From: Monoplex corrugatus
Lineage: Eukaryota > Mollusca > Gastropoda > Littorinimorpha > Ranellidae
Assembly (NCBI GenBank): GCA_030674185.1
Contig: JAPXFY010000021.1
Span: forward strand, 65,084,211-65,104,210
DNA length: 20,000 bases
Direction of reading: 5' to 3'
Shown: one piece after another, positions 17,391 through 20,000 of the stretch
How positions within the stretch are numbered: position 1 is the first letter of the stretch
How the letters are laid out: every line of letters starts with the position of its first letter
Position numbers and translations under genes: made by a program
Notes under the pieces: model-generated
Databases searched by the model: none
Told to the model about the DNA's origin: nothing
The model's input: only the letters and a program-made list of their open reading frames with translations

Positions 17391-20000
17391 CCAGAAGTCC
17401 TTGTGGACACTACACGGACGTCCTTGTGGACACTGTTGTCTGTACCAGAAGTCCTTGTGGACACTACTGTCTCTGCCAGAAGTCCTTGTGGATATTGTTA
17501 TCTGTACCAGAAGTCCTTGTGGATATTGTTGTCTGTATCAGAAGTCCTTGTGGACACTGTTGTCTGACCAGAAGTCCTTGTGGACATTGTTGTCTGTACC
17601 AGAAGTCCTTGTGGACACTGTTGTCTGTACCAGAAGTCCTTGTGGATATTGTTGTCTGTACCAGAAGTCCTTGTGGACATTGTTGTCTGTACCAGAAGTC
17701 CTTGTGGACACTGCTGTCTGTACCAGAAGTCCTTGTGGATATTGTTGTCTGTACCAGAAGTCCTTGTGGACATTGTTGTCTGTACCAGAAGTCCTTGTGG
17801 ACACTGCTGTCTGTACCAGAAGTCCTTGTGGACACTGTTGTCTGTACCAGAAGTCCTTGTGGACACTGTTGTCTGTACCAGAAGTCCTTGTGGACACTGT
17901 TGTCTGTACCAGAAGTCCTTGTGGACACTGTTGTCTGTACCTAAAGTCCTGTGGGTAGTGTTGTCTGTACCAGAAGTCCTTTTGGACACTATTGTCTGTA
18001 CCAGAAGTCCTTGTGGACACTGTTGTCTGTACCAGAAGTCCTTGTGGACACTGTTGTCTGTACCAGAAGACCTTGTGGATACTGTTGTCTGTACCAGAAG
18101 TCCTTGTGGACACTGCATAGAAGTCCTTGTGGATATTGTTGTCTGTACCAGAAGTCCTTGTGGACATTGTTGTCTGTACCAGAAGTCCTTGTGGACACTT
18201 GTCTGTACCAGAAGTCCTTGTGGACACTGTTGTCTGTACCAGAAGTCCTTGTGGACACTTGTCATGTACCAGAAGTCCTTGTGGACACTTGTCTGTACCA
18301 GAAGTCCTTGTGGACATTGTTTGTCTGTACCAGAAGTCCTTGTGGACACTGTTGTCTGTACCAGAAGTCCTTGTGGACACTTGTCTGTACCAGAAGTCCT
18401 TGTGGACACTTGTCTGTACCAGAAGTCCTTGTGGACACTGCACAGAAGTCCTTGTGGATATTGTTGTCTGTACCAGAAGTCCTTGTGGACACTTTGTCTG
18501 TACCAGAAGTCCTTGTGGATATTGTTGTGTCTGTACCAGAAGTCCTTGTGGACATTGTTGTCTGTACCAGAAGTCCTTGTGGACACTGTTGTCTGTACCA
18601 GAAGTCCTTGTGGATCACTGTTGTCTGTACCAGAAGACCTTGTGGATACTGTTGTCTGTACCAGAAGTCCTTGTGAACACTGCATAGAAAGTCCTTGTGG
18701 ATATTGTTTGTCTTGTACCAAGAAGTCCTTGTGGACATTGTTGTCCATGCGTACCAGAAGTCCTTGTGGACACTGCTGTCTGTACCAGAAGTCCTTGTGG
18801 ACACTGTTGTCTGTACCAGAAGTCCTTGTGGATACTTGTCTGTACCAGAAGTCCTTGTGGACACTTGTCTGTACCAGAAGTCCTTGTGGACATTGTTGTC
18901 TGTACCAGAAGTCCTTGTGGACACTGTTGTCTGTACCAGAAGTCCTTGTGGACACTTGTCTGTACCAGAAGTCCTTGTGGACACTTGTCTGTACCAGAAG
19001 TCCTTGTGGACACTGCACAGAAGTCCTTGTGGATATTGTTGTCTGTACCAGAAGTCCTTGTGGACACTGTTGTCTGTACCAGAAGTCCTTGTGGATATTG
19101 TTGTCTGTACCAGAAGTCCTTGTGGACACTGTTGTCTGTACCAGAAGTCCTTGTGGACACTGTTGTCTGTACCAGAAGTCCTTGTGGACACTGTTGTCTG
19201 AACCAGAAGTCCTTGTGGACACTGTTATCTGTACCAGAAGTCCTTGTGGACACTGTTGTCTGTACCAGAAGTCCTTGTGGATATTGTTGTCTGTACCAGA
19301 AGTCCTTGTGGATATTGTTGTCTGTACCAGAAGTCCTTGTGGACACTGTTGTCTGTACCAGAAGTCCTTGTGGATATTGTTGTCTGTACCAGAAGTCCTT
19401 GTGGACACTGTTGTCTGTACCAGAAGTCCTTGTGGACACTGTTGTCTGTACCAGAAGTCCTTGTGGACACTGTTGTCTGTACCAGAAGTCCTTGTGGACA
19501 CTGTTATCTGTACCAGAAGTCCTTGTGGACACTGTTGTCTGTACCAGAAGTCCTTGTGGATATTGTTGTCTGTACCAGAAGTCCTTGTGGATATTGTTGT
19601 CTGTACCAGAAGTCCTTGTGGACACTGTTGTCTGTACCAGAAGTCCTTGTGGATATTGTTGTCTGTACCAGAAGTCCTTGTGGACACTGTTGTCTGTACC
19701 AGAAGTCCTTGTGGATATTGTTGTCTGTACCAGAAGTCCTTGTGGATATTGTTGTCTGTACCAGAAGTCCTTGTGGACACTGTTGTCTGTACCAGAAGTC
19801 CTTGTGAATATTGTTGTCTCTACCAGAAGTCCTTGTGGACACTGTTGTCTGTACCAAAAGTCCTTGTGGACACTGTTGTCTGTACCAGAAGTCCTTGTGG
19901 ATATTGTTGTCTCTACCAGAAGTCCTTGTGGACACTGCACAGAAGTCCTTGTGGACATTGTTGTCTGTACCAGAAGTCCTTGTGGACATTGTTGTCTGTA
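17391..20000. repeat. 31-bp tandem array, about 84 copies, running off the window
   Basis: The unit is CCAGAAGTCCTTGTGG followed by ACACTGTTGTCTGTA, 31 bp (for example CCAGAAGTCC at 19451 and 19482). Variants alternate between GGACACT, GGATATT and GGACATT. Shortened units lacking TTGTCTGTACC (GACACTGCA(C/T)AGAAG) occur near 18111, 18436, 18678, 19011 and 19935. Each unit contains GTCC-TTGT-GGAC, a 4-bp stem. The 760-codon minus-strand frame (STRTSGTDNSVHKDFWYRQ-type) is open only because no minus-strand frame of the unit has a stop. Confidence 0.97.

Noticed and set aside
17498..19780. 760-codon minus-strand ORF (and sister frames on both strands) over the 31-bp array
   Set aside because: The frame stays open only because the 31-bp unit has no stop on that strand in any phase. 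There is no start context, domain or composition of a real protein, and several frames are equally open.

Overview
This window looks like animal nuclear DNA, most likely from a mollusc. The guess rests on an invertebrate-type SF3A1 gene with short exons and GT-AG introns, very abundant (GT)n/(CA)n tracts, and SINE-like tails containing CAGTCGGCTGGG; the taxon is inference. About half of the 20 kb is tandem repeat. Apart from retroelement relics I can defend only one gene.

The gene is the 3' half of SF3A1 (splicing factor 3A subunit 1, a U2 snRNP protein) on the + strand. It has five coding exons at 4031-4304, 4708-4895, 6402-6503, 7766-7837 and 9802-9903, with a stop at 9901-9903. They encode a Pro/Met/Gly-rich linker, a basic Lys-rich motif and the C-terminal ubiquitin-like domain ending in RGGRKK. 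The first exon appears to lack one base near 4268-4273. The 3'UTR starts at 9904 and contains a SINE-like tail interrupted by a TTAA-flanked foldback element; candidate poly(A) signals lie at 10604 and 11077.

Layout: 1-1290 is a 25-bp tandem array. 1672-1915 is a (GA)n and purine/G-rich tract. 2281-3004 is a 73-bp array. 3164-3974 holds two TTAA-associated non-autonomous elements. 4031-9903 is SF3A1; its introns carry (GT)n tracts, a non-LTR retrotransposon relic with an internal 12-bp repeat expansion, a duplicated 3' splice-site-like unit, and a 41-bp array. 9904 to about 10610 or 11100 is the 3'UTR. 11718-13030 contains CA/GT arrays inside a 250-bp tandem duplication. 13363-15795 is an array with a period near 46 bp, a constant core and a variable linker. 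16528-16985 holds (AAAC)n and another foldback copy. 17391-20000 is a 31-bp array that runs off the window.

The most interesting signals are a TTAA-targeting foldback family with filled and empty sites visible in the same window, a 73-bp intronic unit that multiplies the SF3A1 acceptor sequence, and the core/linker architecture of the 46-bp array. The very long ORFs in the repeat arrays are by-products of stop-free repeat units and are not annotated as genes.
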